NCBI GenBank assembly: GCA_046155285.1
Contig: JBJXEA010000009.1
Span: 53,874 to 117,873, forward strand
Reading direction: 5' to 3'
DNA length: 64,000 nt
DNA from: CAILHX01 sp046155285
Lineage (GTDB): Bacteria; Pseudomonadota; Gammaproteobacteria; Burkholderiales; Methylophilaceae
Of the stretch, positions 15,654 through 24,570 are shown in pieces (position 1 is the first letter of the stretch; every line of letters begins with the position of its first letter). Both the position numbers and the translations under genes were made by a program. The notes beneath the pieces are model-generated. The model saw nothing but the letters and a program-made list of their open reading frames with translations. It had not been told where the DNA came from and searched no databases.

Positions 15654-16052
15654 TTAAGTACTGATAGTTGACCCGCTGGGAATAAGGATGGGCGTACCGC
15701 TCCCCGGCAGCATGAGTTCGATGAAAAAACTGAATGCGGCAATAAAAATAGCGGCAAAGAACGCCGTCCAAAAGCTTGAAACCTTGAATCCTTTGACGAT
15801 TTTGGCGACCAGCAGGATCATCAGCGCGTTGATGACCAGCAGGAAGAAGCCGAGCGTCAGGAAAGTCAGCGGTAAGGTCAGCACGATCAGAATAGGGCGC
15901 AGGAGGGCGTTGGCGAAGCCCAGCATCAGCGCCGAGATCAGCAGTGAGGTTTTGTTCTCGAACTCCAAACCGTTGAACACGCCGCTGGCGACCCACAGCG
16001 ACAGGCTCATCACGCCCCAGTGGATGAAAAAATCATGTAGTTGTGGGTTCAT
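15654..16052 (-). CDS. Four-helix membrane protein of the YvlD / phage-holin-like superfamily IV
   Basis: 132 residues with four hydrophobic helices (about residues 10-30, 36-54, 56-80, 90-115). The segment GFANALLRPILIVLTLPLTFLTLG is typical of this family, which despite its database name is a housekeeping membrane protein of unknown function. It ends 18 bases from the convergent secreted-protein gene and is flanked upstream by a palindromic repeat. Confidence 0.75.
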   Translation of the reverse strand: MNPQLHDFFIHWGVMSLSLWVASGVFNGLEFENKTSLLISALMLGFANALLRPILIVLTLPLTFLTLGFFLLVINALMILLVAKIVKGFKVSSFWTAFFAAIFIAAFSFFIELMLPGSGTPILIPSGSTIST

Positions 16053-16090
16053 GGTTGAAGTTTATCAGAAGAGGTGTCGCTTAGGCACGT

Positions 16091-16230
16091 AACCACCCCC
16101 GCCATAAATGGCGACCCCTCCTTGGAAAGGAGGGGAGGGGATACTTGGGAGGCGGTTTTATAGGGCACCGAAGTCGGGTTTTCTTCCCCTCCTTTTCAAG
16201 GAGGGGTGGCGCTTAAGCGTCGGGGTGGTT
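16091..16230. repeat. Palindromic repeat, family A, copy 1
   Basis: Ends are AACCACCCC (16091-16099) and GGGGTGGTT (16222-16230), inverted. Inside stand two hairpins, CCCTCCTTGGAAAGGAGGG and CCCTCCTTTTCAAGGAGGG. The same arrangement recurs at 37842 and 60913. This copy is longer in the middle. Confidence 0.85.
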
Positions 16231-16240
16231 TGAAAGCAGT

Positions 16241-17077
16241 TCAGGCGAACACCCAAGTCTTCCACACCAGCCACAGCTTGCGTAGCGGGGTGAGACTGAT
16301 ACGTTGATTCAGCACTTTTTCGCAGCCGTCGTTGCTGATCTCGGCTAGTAGTGTGCGATAGATGGCGGCCATCATCAGGCCAGTGCGTTGACTGCGCCGG
16401 TCAGCATGCGGAAGCTCACCCAAAGCCCGTAGATAGGTCAATTTGGCGCGATCTATCTGGAATTCCAACAACTTGCGCACGTTTTCGGTTTCGTGCCCGT
16501 GCAGGATGTCGGTTTCGCTGACGTTGAATCTCGCAAGCTCGTCCAGCGGCAAGTAAATACGGCCACGGCGTGCGTCTTCACCCACGTCGCGGATGATGTT
16601 GGTAAGCTGAAAAGCCAACCCTAGATCGTGTGCATACTTCAAGGTTTGGCGCTCGGTGTAGCCAAAAATCGCCGCTGCAAGCTGCCCCACAACACTGGCT
16701 ACGCGATAGCAGTAAAGATGCAATTCTTTGAAATCGGCATAGCGGTTTTGATCCAAGTCCATTTCCATGCCATCTATGATTTCGTTGAACAGCGCTTCGT
16801 CTAGTTGATAGTCTTTGATGGCGGGGGCGAGCGCTCTGCTGACAGGGTGCTGCGGGCGGCCTTCAAACAGGTTTACTATCTCCGCACGCCACCAAGTGAG
16901 CTTGATGCGAGCGGTGTTGGGGTCGGCGCATTCATCGGCGATGTCGTCTACTTCGCGGCAAAAGGCATATAGCGCGGTGATGGCCTGACGGCGGGGTGTG
17001 GGTAGGAATAAAACGCTGTAATAGAAGCTGGAGCCACTGGCGGCGACTTTATCTTGACAGTATTGGTTGGCATCCAT
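16241..17077 (-). CDS. hpnD: Presqualene diphosphate synthase (HpnD-like)
   Basis: 278 residues of the trans-isoprenyl diphosphate synthase (squalene/phytoene synthase) family. The two Asp-rich motifs are REVDDIADE near residue 43 and NIIRDVGEDARRGR near 165; AFQLTNIIRD and the YLPLDEL segment are family marks. HpnD joins two farnesyl diphosphates to presqualene diphosphate in hopanoid synthesis. The length and motifs fit HpnD better than HpnC, but the other hpn genes are not in the window, so the assignment is by sequence only. The gene is divergent from the phosphorylase gene with 58 bases between. Confidence 0.85.
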   Translation of the reverse strand: MDANQYCQDKVAASGSSFYYSVLFLPTPRRQAITALYAFCREVDDIADECADPNTARIKLTWWRAEIVNLFEGRPQHPVSRALAPAIKDYQLDEALFNEIIDGMEMDLDQNRYADFKELHLYCYRVASVVGQLAAAIFGYTERQTLKYAHDLGLAFQLTNIIRDVGEDARRGRIYLPLDELARFNVSETDILHGHETENVRKLLEFQIDRAKLTYLRALGELPHADRRSQRTGLMMAAIYRTLLAEISNDGCEKVLNQRISLTPLRKLWLVWKTWVFA

Positions 17078-17101
17078 GTGAGGAGTATAGGGCGATTTAC
17101 G

Positions 17102-17107
17102 CTACAA
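17102..17107 (+). promoter_or_regulatory. Probable -10 box of the phosphorylase gene
   Basis: TACAAT 29 bases before the ATG at 17136, in the 58-base divergent gap. No convincing -35. Confidence 0.4.
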
Positions 17108-17135
17108 TTCGACAAAATTTATAGGGACGTAAGCG

Positions 17136-17885
17136 ATGTTAGGTGTGATTGGCGGTAGCGGTTTAACGCAGTTGGAAACTTTGGAAATTACCCACAAACA
17201 AGTGGTGCGTACGCCCTATGGCGAGCCATCCGGTGCATTGGTGTTTGGGCATATTGCGGGTAAGGAAATGGTGTTTATCGCACGTCACGGCCACGGACAT
17301 ACCATTCCGCCGCATTTGGTCAACTACCGCGCCAACCTGTGGGCGCTACGTGAACAAGGCGTGAAGGATGTAGTGTCTATCGCCACTGTGGGCGGTATCC
17401 ATGAGAGCTTGTTCCCCGGTGCTTTGGTCGTACCAGACCAGCTCATAGACTACACTTGGGGGCGCAAAAGCACTTATGCCGATGAAATTAGCGATAAACC
17501 CGTCAACCACATTGATTTTACCGAGCCGTATACATGCAGCATACGTGATTTGTGTATGCAGGCGTTGAGCGAAGCTGGCGAACAGTTTACCAATAGTGGC
17601 GTGTACGCTACCACGCAAGGCCCACGCTTAGAAACCGCCGCTGAGATCAATCGTTTGGAGCGCGATGGCGCAACGATAGTCGGAATGACCGCCATGCCAG
17701 AAGCTGCTTTGGCGCGTGAAGTTGGCCTTAATTATGCGGCGATTTGTGTCGTCGCCAACCACGCCGCCGGACGTGCTTCTAGCCAACATGGAATTCGCTA
17801 TCAGGATATAGACGCAGTGCTGGCGGATGCGATGGTGCGGGTACGCAAAGTGTTGGCGCAGTTGGTGGCGATTCATGGCAGCTAG
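17136..17885 (+). CDS. S-methyl-5'-thioinosine (or thioadenosine) phosphorylase
   Basis: 249 residues of the purine nucleoside phosphorylase/MTAP family: phosphate-binding IGGSGL at residues 5-10 and ARHGHGH at 49-55, then TQGPRLETAAEI and the substrate loop VGMTAMPEAALAREVGLNYA. Where human MTAP has an Asp-containing adenine loop this protein has VANHAAGR, the form seen in bacterial methylthioinosine phosphorylases, so the 6-oxopurine substrate is more likely. It acts in methylthioadenosine salvage. A GC-rich palindrome and def follow. Confidence 0.85.
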   Translation: MLGVIGGSGLTQLETLEITHKQVVRTPYGEPSGALVFGHIAGKEMVFIARHGHGHTIPPHLVNYRANLWALREQGVKDVVSIATVGGIHESLFPGALVVPDQLIDYTWGRKSTYADEISDKPVNHIDFTEPYTCSIRDLCMQALSEAGEQFTNSGVYATTQGPRLETAAEINRLERDGATIVGMTAMPEAALAREVGLNYAAICVVANHAAGRASSQHGIRYQDIDAVLADAMVRVRKVLAQLVAIHGS

Positions 17886-17889
17886 TTTT

Positions 17890-17931
17890 AACTTCCTCTC
17901 CCGCTGGAGAGAGAGGGTAGGGAAGAGAGGT
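17890..17931. repeat. Short purine/pyrimidine palindromic repeat (CTCTCCC...GAGAG type)
   Basis: CCTCTCCCGCTGGAGAGAGAGG followed by GGTAGGGAAGAG. Similar in kind to the CTCTCTCCCGCAGGCGGGAG segment found inside nasA at about 62515. Confidence 0.5.
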
Positions 17932-17939
17932 GACTTGCC

Positions 17940-18473
17940 ATGAGCATTAGATCAGTTCTAAAAATGGGTGAGCCGCTGCTGCTGGAAAAAGCCGCGCCTA
18001 TCACCGCATTCAACACGCCAGAACTTAACGCGTTGATACAGGACATGCGCGATACCATGGCGGCCTTGAGTGGTGCCGGCTTGGCTGCCCCCCAAATCGG
18101 TGTGAGTTTGCGCTTGGTGATTTTCGGCGGCTTTGATAGCCCACGTTATCCTGATGCCGCCAGCATCCCCGACACGGTACTCATCAACCCCGTGTTAACG
18201 CCGCTGGATAATGAGCAAGACGAAGCGTGGGAAGGTTGTTTGTCTGTTCCTGGAATGCGTGGCCTAGTGCCACGTTATACACGGCTCAGATATACCGGTT
18301 TTGATGCGCAGGGAAATGCAATAGACCGCACCGTTCAAGGCTTCCACGCCAGAGTGGTGCAGCATGAATGTGACCATCTGGATGGAGTGCTTTATCCGAT
18401 GCGTATTGTGGATATGCGCAACTTTGGGTTTAACGATGTGTTATTTCCTAATCTGCCCGTAGAGCCAGACTAG
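17940..18473 (+). CDS. def: Peptide deformylase
   Basis: 177 residues with all three family motifs: GAGLAAPQIG near residue 43-52 (GLAAPQIGVS), EGCLSVPGMRG near 99, and the metal-binding QHECDHLDGVLYP near 140. It removes the formyl group from nascent proteins using Fe2+. A second genomic copy next to fmt is common, and this one is not beside fmt, so it may be the paralogue; that cannot be tested here. Confidence 0.94.
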   Translation: MSIRSVLKMGEPLLLEKAAPITAFNTPELNALIQDMRDTMAALSGAGLAAPQIGVSLRLVIFGGFDSPRYPDAASIPDTVLINPVLTPLDNEQDEAWEGCLSVPGMRGLVPRYTRLRYTGFDAQGNAIDRTVQGFHARVVQHECDHLDGVLYPMRIVDMRNFGFNDVLFPNLPVEPD

Positions 18474-18513
18474 GCGGCTGTGCTAGAATGGCGGCTGACT
18501 TTGGTAATAAGCT

Positions 18514-18601
18514 GGAAGTGTGGCAGAGTGGTCGATTGCACCGGTCTTGAAAACCGGCAACGGGTAACCGTTCGTGAGTTCGAATCTCACCGCTTCCGCC
18601 A
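18514..18601 (+). tRNA. tRNA-Ser, anticodon TGA
   Basis: 88 nt with encoded CCA. Acceptor GGAAGTG pairs with CGCTTCC with one G-T; anticodon arm CCGGT-CTTGAAA-ACCGG places TGA at 18548-18550; long variable arm; T-loop GTTCGAATC. A TGC-TAGAAT extended -10 lies at 18483-18488, overlapping the bases just past the def stop. Confidence 0.97.
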
Positions 18602-18606
18602 ATTCA

Positions 18607-20499
18607 CTAGCTTTTAAGCGCCTTTGCCACGTTACTGATAACAGTATCCCAATCCCCTAGTTTAGGCTGGCGAAACAGACGCAACGTAGGATACCAAGGC
18701 GAGTCGTTTCGATCAGCAAGCCAGCGCCAGCAAGTGTCGTGGCGATTTAGTAACCAAGTCTCTTTACCCAAAGCGCCTGCTAGATGGGCAACGGCGGTAT
18801 CTACACTGATGACCATGTCAAGATTGGCAATAAATGCTGCCGTATCTTCAAAGTCTGTCCACTCTTCAGAAAAATCAATGAGTTGGTCGTTCAGACCTAG
18901 CTCTCTAATTTGTTTACTATGTTCCCCTTTTTGCAGACTGAAAAAGCTATATCCTAGGATGCCAAGAATGTCAGCCAATGCGCTTAGCTTAAGGCTTCTT
19001 CTGGCATCAATGACGACTAGCTCTATATTGCTTCCGCGCGAGCTTCCTGCCCAAACCAGCCCCACTTTTTTTCCTTGTGTGGAGTTGAGTTTTTTCCTCC
19101 AATAAGCGGTTTTCTTTTTGTCAGCCATCAAGTACGGCGTGCTATTGCTTGGGTTTTCCAGTGTGATACCTAAATGGAATGGCAGGCTCATCATGGGGCA
19201 ATGATAATCGTATGCTGGTATGGTTTCTCCACTTGCAATCACCGTGGTGGTTTTGAAGGTGTTTTGCAGCAATCCAACGAGTTCTTTTTGTACTTCTAAT
19301 ATGATTTTTGCGCCCAACTTGAGTAAATTCTCAACGAAACGCACAAATTGCAAAGTATCTCCGAAGCCTTGTTCCGCCCAGAGCAACAGCGTTTTGTTAC
19401 TTAAATCTTCTCCGCGCCATGCCGTATTCAATGGTTTTTGATAGGCGTTTTTAAGGTTAGAGCAGCCCTCCCAGCGTGATTCAAAATTAGCCCAACCATT
19501 GAGATAATCACCCAGAAGTAGCTGTGCTAGCGCTGTATTCCATTTGACATGGGGCAATGATGGATTGATTCTACTGGCCTGTTCAAGGCACGACAACGCT
19601 TGATGTGTCTGCCCCATGTCTTGATACACGGTGGCCAGATTGTTGAGGGCTTCTGTTGATTGTGGATGCGTGGCTAGTACAGATTGTAAAGTCTCACAGG
19701 CGGCATCATGCTGACCAAGAATGCGTAAGGAGTTGGCCAGATTGATTTTCGCGCTGACATATGACTCATCTATACTGAGCGCCGATTTGAACGACGCTAC
19801 AGCATTAGACAGTTCGCCTTGACGGTGCTGCGCCAATCCTAAATTGTTGTGCGCCTGCGCTAGATCAGGGTCTAATGTGACGGCTTTTTGCAGTGCGCGT
19901 TGAGCATCAGCGTATTTGTCTTGTTGCAACTGTGCTAATCCTAGCCAATTCAAGCAATTAACATCGTCAGCGCTGTGTTGCAATGATTTGTTAAACAGGT
20001 CTTCAGCAGCGGCTGGCTTATCTTGCAGCAAAGCGATTCTGCCTAAATGCATCAATGATGCTGCATTTTCTGGCGACACCTTCAGCGCTTGCTGGACATA
20101 TTCCTCGGCTTCTTCCGGGCGATCAAGACCAATCAGAATAGATGCACATTGGTTGAGTGCTAGAGGGTTATCTGGCTCGGCTTTGAGGGCGCGGCGATAA
20201 TACACCAGAGCCTCGTGTGGCTTTCCGCAGCCATTAAGCGCTACCGCCAGTTGTTGCGTTGCATCAACAAACAAAGGGCTAAGATCAACTGCTTTTTGCA
20301 AAAACTGGCACGCGGCATCAAAAACGCCTAAATCGCAAGCAAGCATGCCTATGAGATAGAGCACCTCTTCGTCGTTATCATCCTGACCCAAAAGCTGCAT
20401 ATAAAGTAGTTCAGCTTTATCCAAGTCTCCATTCATGTGAAACTGGATGGCCTGCTCAAGGCTTGATTGACGATCTAGGACGGTGTTTTCTAAGGTCAT
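18607..20499 (-). CDS. TPR protein with C-terminal glycosyltransferase-like domain
   Basis: 630 residues. Residues about 10-340 are consecutive tetratricopeptide repeats (e.g. NCLNWLGLAQLQQDKYADAQ, AQAHNNLGLAQHRQGELSNA). Residues about 380-630 form a GT-B fold domain of the family 9 / SPINDLY-like kind seen after TPRs: KVGLVWAGS, then SVDTAVAHLAGALGKETWLL near 570, the nucleotide-sugar site. No signal peptide; cytoplasmic. Such proteins are often near flagellar or surface glycan genes, but none is adjacent. Its stop is five bases from tRNA-Ser(TGA), head-on. Confidence 0.85.
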   Translation of the reverse strand: MTLENTVLDRQSSLEQAIQFHMNGDLDKAELLYMQLLGQDDNDEEVLYLIGMLACDLGVFDAACQFLQKAVDLSPLFVDATQQLAVALNGCGKPHEALVYYRRALKAEPDNPLALNQCASILIGLDRPEEAEEYVQQALKVSPENAASLMHLGRIALLQDKPAAAEDLFNKSLQHSADDVNCLNWLGLAQLQQDKYADAQRALQKAVTLDPDLAQAHNNLGLAQHRQGELSNAVASFKSALSIDESYVSAKINLANSLRILGQHDAACETLQSVLATHPQSTEALNNLATVYQDMGQTHQALSCLEQASRINPSLPHVKWNTALAQLLLGDYLNGWANFESRWEGCSNLKNAYQKPLNTAWRGEDLSNKTLLLWAEQGFGDTLQFVRFVENLLKLGAKIILEVQKELVGLLQNTFKTTTVIASGETIPAYDYHCPMMSLPFHLGITLENPSNSTPYLMADKKKTAYWRKKLNSTQGKKVGLVWAGSSRGSNIELVVIDARRSLKLSALADILGILGYSFFSLQKGEHSKQIRELGLNDQLIDFSEEWTDFEDTAAFIANLDMVISVDTAVAHLAGALGKETWLLNRHDTCWRWLADRNDSPWYPTLRLFRQPKLGDWDTVISNVAKALKS

Positions 20500-20580
20500 G
20501 ATGATGGTCTAGCAAGGCTAATCTTAATGTGATGGCATTTTAACCTAATCTTTTTTATTGCAGTGTGTGGGAATGTTGCA

Positions 20581-20618
20581 CCCAACAAAAACCCCGCAGA
20601 AGCGGGGTTTTTGTTGGG
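20581..20618 (-). terminator. Strong terminator of rne (17-bp perfect stem)
   Basis: CCCAACAAAAACCCCGC and its exact complement around an AGAA loop. Being symmetrical with T-runs in the stem it can act in both directions, between rne (minus) and the TPR gene. Confidence 0.85.
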
Positions 20619-20632
20619 TAAGTCTTTTGAAA

Positions 20633-23065
20633 TTACTTCTGTGTTTCTACCATCACCAAAGGTTCTGCAGCCGCTTTATCTTCAGCTGCTTTCTTCTGCC
20701 AAGCGGCAGATTTCTTGGGCGCTTTGCGGGGCGCTGCTTCCTCTTTAACAACGACTACTGCCGCTGCTTTTATTGGATGCGTTTCCACCATTTCCAAGCC
20801 GACGCTGGCGAGATCAGCTACGATGGTTTTGGGGCTGGCTTTGCGACGGGCAGGTGCGCGTGGCTTCTTGGTTGCAGGCGCCTCAATAGCTTCAGCAGAG
20901 ATTTCTGGAGTAATTGCAGTTTCCATCATCACTGGTGCCGCAGTCACTTGAGCTGCTGGTATCACGATATGTTCAACCACTGGCGCAGGAGTGGGGATTA
21001 CTTCTGGTGTTGCCGTTGCTACGACATCATTACCCAATGGTGCTGTTGCTGATGGCTCGCGTGCTGGACGATCGCCACGATTGCGACCTCGACCACCACG
21101 ACTGCGGCGGCTACGTTGCGGTTGCTCCTCGCGTTCGACGCCAGCTTCGGCAGTAACATTTGTCGCCACAGGCGTTTTTTCACGCTCCGGCCTTGGTGGG
21201 CGCTGCTCACGTGGTGGACGAGCTTCTTGTTGCGGCTTATTTTCTGGCGCAGCTGTGCGTGGCGCTTGGTCACGTTCTTTATGACCACCACGGCCTCCGC
21301 GACCACCTCTATCATTGCGGTCACGACGTGGGTTAGACGTTGGGCGATGCTTAGGTTTGTCTTCGGGCTCGACTTCTTTGGCAGCGGTAATCTTACCCAG
21401 CCAGGATTTGAAGCGTCCGAAAATGGAAGGTGTCTCTGCTTCTGCGCGAACAGGAGCGGGCTGTGCAGGCGTGATGCCTTTCACTGCAGCCTCTTGACGC
21501 ATGGGCTTGGCTTCTTGTTGTTTCGACTGACTGCTAGACTCCTCTGACTCGGTAGGCATTTCTACCAACTCATAGCTGCGGGCGCTTTCTTTTTCACCGG
21601 TTTCATCTTCGCGCAGTCGCACAATGGTGTAGTTCGGCGTTTCCAAGTGGATGTTGGGGATGAGAATCACGTTCACGTCCATGCGTTGCTCTACGGCGTG
21701 AATATCGCTGCGCTTCTCGTTGAGTAAGAAGGTCGCCACCTCCACCGGCAACTGCACTTGCACCGCGCCCGTATTTTCCTTCATGGATTCTTCTTGCACG
21801 ATACGCAAAATGTGCAGTGCGGTGGATTCAATGCCGCGGATGTGACCCGTGCCGTGGCAACGCGGGCAGGGGATGTGGTTGGATTCGCCCAAACTTGGAC
21901 GCAAACGTTGGCGCGAAAGCTCCATCAAGCCAAAGCGCGAAATTTTACCGGTTTGTACGCGGGCGCGGTCGTAATGCAGCGCGTCACGCAGACGATTTTC
22001 CACTTCACGCTGGTTGCGCGGGCTTTCCATATCAATAAAGTCAATTACCACCAAGCCGCCCAAGTCGCGCAAACGCAACTGACGCGCTACTTCTTCAGCG
22101 GCTTCCAGGTTGGTATTGAAGGCTGTTTGCTCGATGTCGCTGCCTTTGGTGGCACGACCGGAGTTCACGTCTACTGATACCAGTGCTTCGGTGTGGTCTA
22201 TCACCACCGCGCCGCCGGAGGGCAAGCGCACTTCGCGTGAAAACGCGGTTTCGATTTGGTGTTCGATTTGGAAGCGTGAAAACAGCGGCACGTCGTCGCT
22301 ATAGAGCTTTACGCGCGCCACAGTGGCGGGCATGACGTGGTTCATAAACTGCACGGCTTGTTCGTAAATATCGGGCGTATCAATCAGAATTTCGCCGATG
22401 TCGGGCTGGTAATAATCGCGGATGGCGCGAATTACCAGGCTGCCCTCTTGGTAAATCAGGAAAGCGCCTTTTTGCAGGTTGGAAGCGCTTTCAATCGCGG
22501 TCCAGAGTTGTAGCAGATAATTTAAATCCCACTGCAACTCTTCAAACGTACGGCCAATACCGGCAGTGCGGGCGATGATGCTCATGCCGTTAGGGACCTC
22601 CAACTGCGCCATGATGTCGCGCAGCTCGTTGCGGTCTTCGCCTTCAATACGGCGCGACACGCCACCGCCTCTGGGGTTGTTGGGCATCAGCACCAAATAA
22701 CGGCCTGCGAGGCTGATGAAGGTGGTGAGTGCCGCGCCTTTGTTGCCGCGCTCGTCTTTTTCCACTTGCACGATGATTTCCTGGCCTTCGCGCAGTACGT
22801 CTTGAATGCGTTTGCCGTCGGCATCAGCGATGAAATTACTGCGGGCAACTTCTTTTAGCGGTAAAAACCCGTGACGGTCTGTGCCGTAGTTGACGAAAGC
22901 GGCTTCCAGACTCGGTTCTATGCGGGTGATGATGGCTTTGTAGATGTTGCTTTTTTTCTGCTCTTTACCTGCGTGTTCGATGTCCAAATCAATCAGTTTT
23001 TGACCATCGACGATGGCGACACGCAGCTCTTCAGCCTGTGTCGCATTGAATAACATGCGTTTCAT
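20633..23065 (-). CDS. rne: Ribonuclease E
   Basis: 810 residues. The N-terminal S1 domain (about 35-120) is followed by the catalytic DNase I-like subdomain with Asp residues in VSVDVNSG and LVVIDFIDM, the zinc-link CPRCHGTG near 405, and a low-complexity basic C-terminus rich in Arg/Gly and Pro (RGGRGGRGGHKERD near 590, RRSRGGRGRNRGD near 665) that in this family binds RNA and other degradosome partners. The MKRMLFNATQAEELRVAIVDG start is the family standard. The 515-base upstream gap fits the long autoregulatory rne leader known from other Proteobacteria. Confidence 0.95.
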   Translation of the reverse strand: MKRMLFNATQAEELRVAIVDGQKLIDLDIEHAGKEQKKSNIYKAIITRIEPSLEAAFVNYGTDRHGFLPLKEVARSNFIADADGKRIQDVLREGQEIIVQVEKDERGNKGAALTTFISLAGRYLVLMPNNPRGGGVSRRIEGEDRNELRDIMAQLEVPNGMSIIARTAGIGRTFEELQWDLNYLLQLWTAIESASNLQKGAFLIYQEGSLVIRAIRDYYQPDIGEILIDTPDIYEQAVQFMNHVMPATVARVKLYSDDVPLFSRFQIEHQIETAFSREVRLPSGGAVVIDHTEALVSVDVNSGRATKGSDIEQTAFNTNLEAAEEVARQLRLRDLGGLVVIDFIDMESPRNQREVENRLRDALHYDRARVQTGKISRFGLMELSRQRLRPSLGESNHIPCPRCHGTGHIRGIESTALHILRIVQEESMKENTGAVQVQLPVEVATFLLNEKRSDIHAVEQRMDVNVILIPNIHLETPNYTIVRLREDETGEKESARSYELVEMPTESEESSSQSKQQEAKPMRQEAAVKGITPAQPAPVRAEAETPSIFGRFKSWLGKITAAKEVEPEDKPKHRPTSNPRRDRNDRGGRGGRGGHKERDQAPRTAAPENKPQQEARPPREQRPPRPEREKTPVATNVTAEAGVEREEQPQRSRRSRGGRGRNRGDRPAREPSATAPLGNDVVATATPEVIPTPAPVVEHIVIPAAQVTAAPVMMETAITPEISAEAIEAPATKKPRAPARRKASPKTIVADLASVGLEMVETHPIKAAAVVVVKEEAAPRKAPKKSAAWQKKAAEDKAAAEPLVMVETQK

Positions 23066-23580
23066 TTATTGTTCTCCCGCGCTTGAAAGCGGCGGGTGCG
23101 AGGAGCAGAAAAACGGAGATACAATGATGTTGCTAAACGACTTTAATGCTACAAGTAGCACAGGAATTTAAGCGCGTTTTGATATAAAAATTACGCATAA
23201 ATAATGTGAAATTAATTCACAGTAATCCTGAAAAATCAGATCGTTAAGAGCTATAATTAACGCTGATTATAAAAATTTATGGCACAGCATTAGTTCTGTG
23301 CAACTATCGTTTACAATAAACAGTGTTTTCTCCGTCGCTAAACTAAAAACTAAAGTTTAGTTTTTACCTGCGACGCACCTGCGCCTTTAAGCGCAATTGT
23401 TTTAGGATTCACTCAAGATTCATCACGCTGCGGACTATTTCTGTCTGCCGGGAACCAAGCGCTATCCTGCTTTTAATCGCTACTTTTCTCAATATTTAAG
23501 TTGAGATGGTGAGCAAAATTAACCAGAAATTCTTTTGCCATGCGAATTACACATGTAAGCAGCCTCGGAGTATAGGCTAG
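23066..23580. promoter_or_regulatory. Divergent rne/rluC intergenic region, 515 bases
   Basis: No gene is supported. TATAAT occurs on both strands: plus at 23252-23257 (with CTGAAA 18 bases upstream), minus at 23271-23266. AAAAACTAAA-G-TTTAGTTTTT at 23345-23365 is a perfect 10-bp inverted repeat. The minus-strand transcript would have an rne leader of about 190 bases, suitable for feedback cleavage; that is inference. Confidence 0.45.
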
Positions 23581-24570
23581 ATGAGCGAAATAGGCAAAAA
23601 CTCTGCGCCGGACAAGGTCACCATGCTCACTGTGGATGAGGGCGGTGCTGGGCAACGGCTGGATAATTTTTTAGCTAAGCAGCTTAAAGGCGTGCCGAAG
23701 AGTCATATTTATCGCATCGTGCGTAGCGGTGAAGTGCGCGTGAACAGCAAACGTGTGGAGGCGGCATACAAGCTGCAACTCGGCGATGTGTTGCGCATTC
23801 CGCCGGTACGCACCGCAGCGCCAGCAATTAAGCCGAGCGCGGCTGCGGAACATAATCAATTTGTTCATGCCCAGTTTTTAGATGCGATTCTCTACGAAGA
23901 CGAAGCTATGGTCGCTATTAACAAGCCTTCTGGAATGGCCGTGCACGGCGGTAGCGGTATTTCGCGCGGGGTGATTGAACAGTTACGCATGGAGCGCCCG
24001 CAGGCCAAGTATTTGGAGTTGGTGCACAGACTAGATAGGGAAACCTCGGGCGTGCTGCTCATAGGCAAAAAACGCAGTGCTTTGGTGAAGCTGCACCAAA
24101 TGCTGCGTGAGAATCAAGTACACAAGCGCTACGTGATGCTGGTCAAGGGTGCATGGCATAATCAAAAGCAGCGCGTGGTGTTGCCTTTGAAGAAGGTTGT
24201 GCAGGACAACGGCGAAAAGCGCGTGTGGGTGGAAGAGGGTGGGCAGATTTCAGAAACTATTTTTCATTTGCGCGAGTTTTTGGGCGAGTTTACCTTGCTT
24301 GAGGCTGACCTTATTACCGGACGCACGCATCAATTGCGCGTGCAATTGGCGCATTTGGGTTTCCCCATCGTGGGCGACGACAAATATGGCGACTTCACAC
24401 TGAATAAAACCCTTCAGAAACGAGGCTTGAAGCGTATGTTTTTGCATTCTGCGGAAACCGTGCTCAACCATCCTTTGATTGGGGAGGCGCTCAAGCTGGT
24501 CGCCCCGTTACCCAAAGAGCTAGAAAAATTCCTCAACACTTTACGGACCGAGCATGCCGAAACAGTTTGA
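23581..24570 (+). CDS. rluC: 23S rRNA pseudouridine synthase RluC
   Basis: 329 residues. An N-terminal S4 RNA-binding domain (QRLDNFLAKQLKGVPKSHIYRIVRSGEVRVNSKR, residues about 21-55) precedes the catalytic RluA-type domain with HRLDRETSGVLLIGK near residue 148, whose Asp is the nucleophile, and GRTHQLRVQLAHLG near 245. Family members of this size with S4 modify U955, U2504 and U2580. The stop overlaps the next gene by 17 bases, so the genes from here to pgl probably form one long transcript. Confidence 0.93.
   Translation: MSEIGKNSAPDKVTMLTVDEGGAGQRLDNFLAKQLKGVPKSHIYRIVRSGEVRVNSKRVEAAYKLQLGDVLRIPPVRTAAPAIKPSAAAEHNQFVHAQFLDAILYEDEAMVAINKPSGMAVHGGSGISRGVIEQLRMERPQAKYLELVHRLDRETSGVLLIGKKRSALVKLHQMLRENQVHKRYVMLVKGAWHNQKQRVVLPLKKVVQDNGEKRVWVEEGGQISETIFHLREFLGEFTLLEADLITGRTHQLRVQLAHLGFPIVGDDKYGDFTLNKTLQKRGLKRMFLHSAETVLNHPLIGEALKLVAPLPKELEKFLNTLRTEHAETV

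Noticed and set aside
20558..21547. Several cysteine/tryptophan-rich frames opposite the rne C-terminus
   Set aside because: They come from the low-complexity Arg/Gly/Pro/Ala coding region read backwards.
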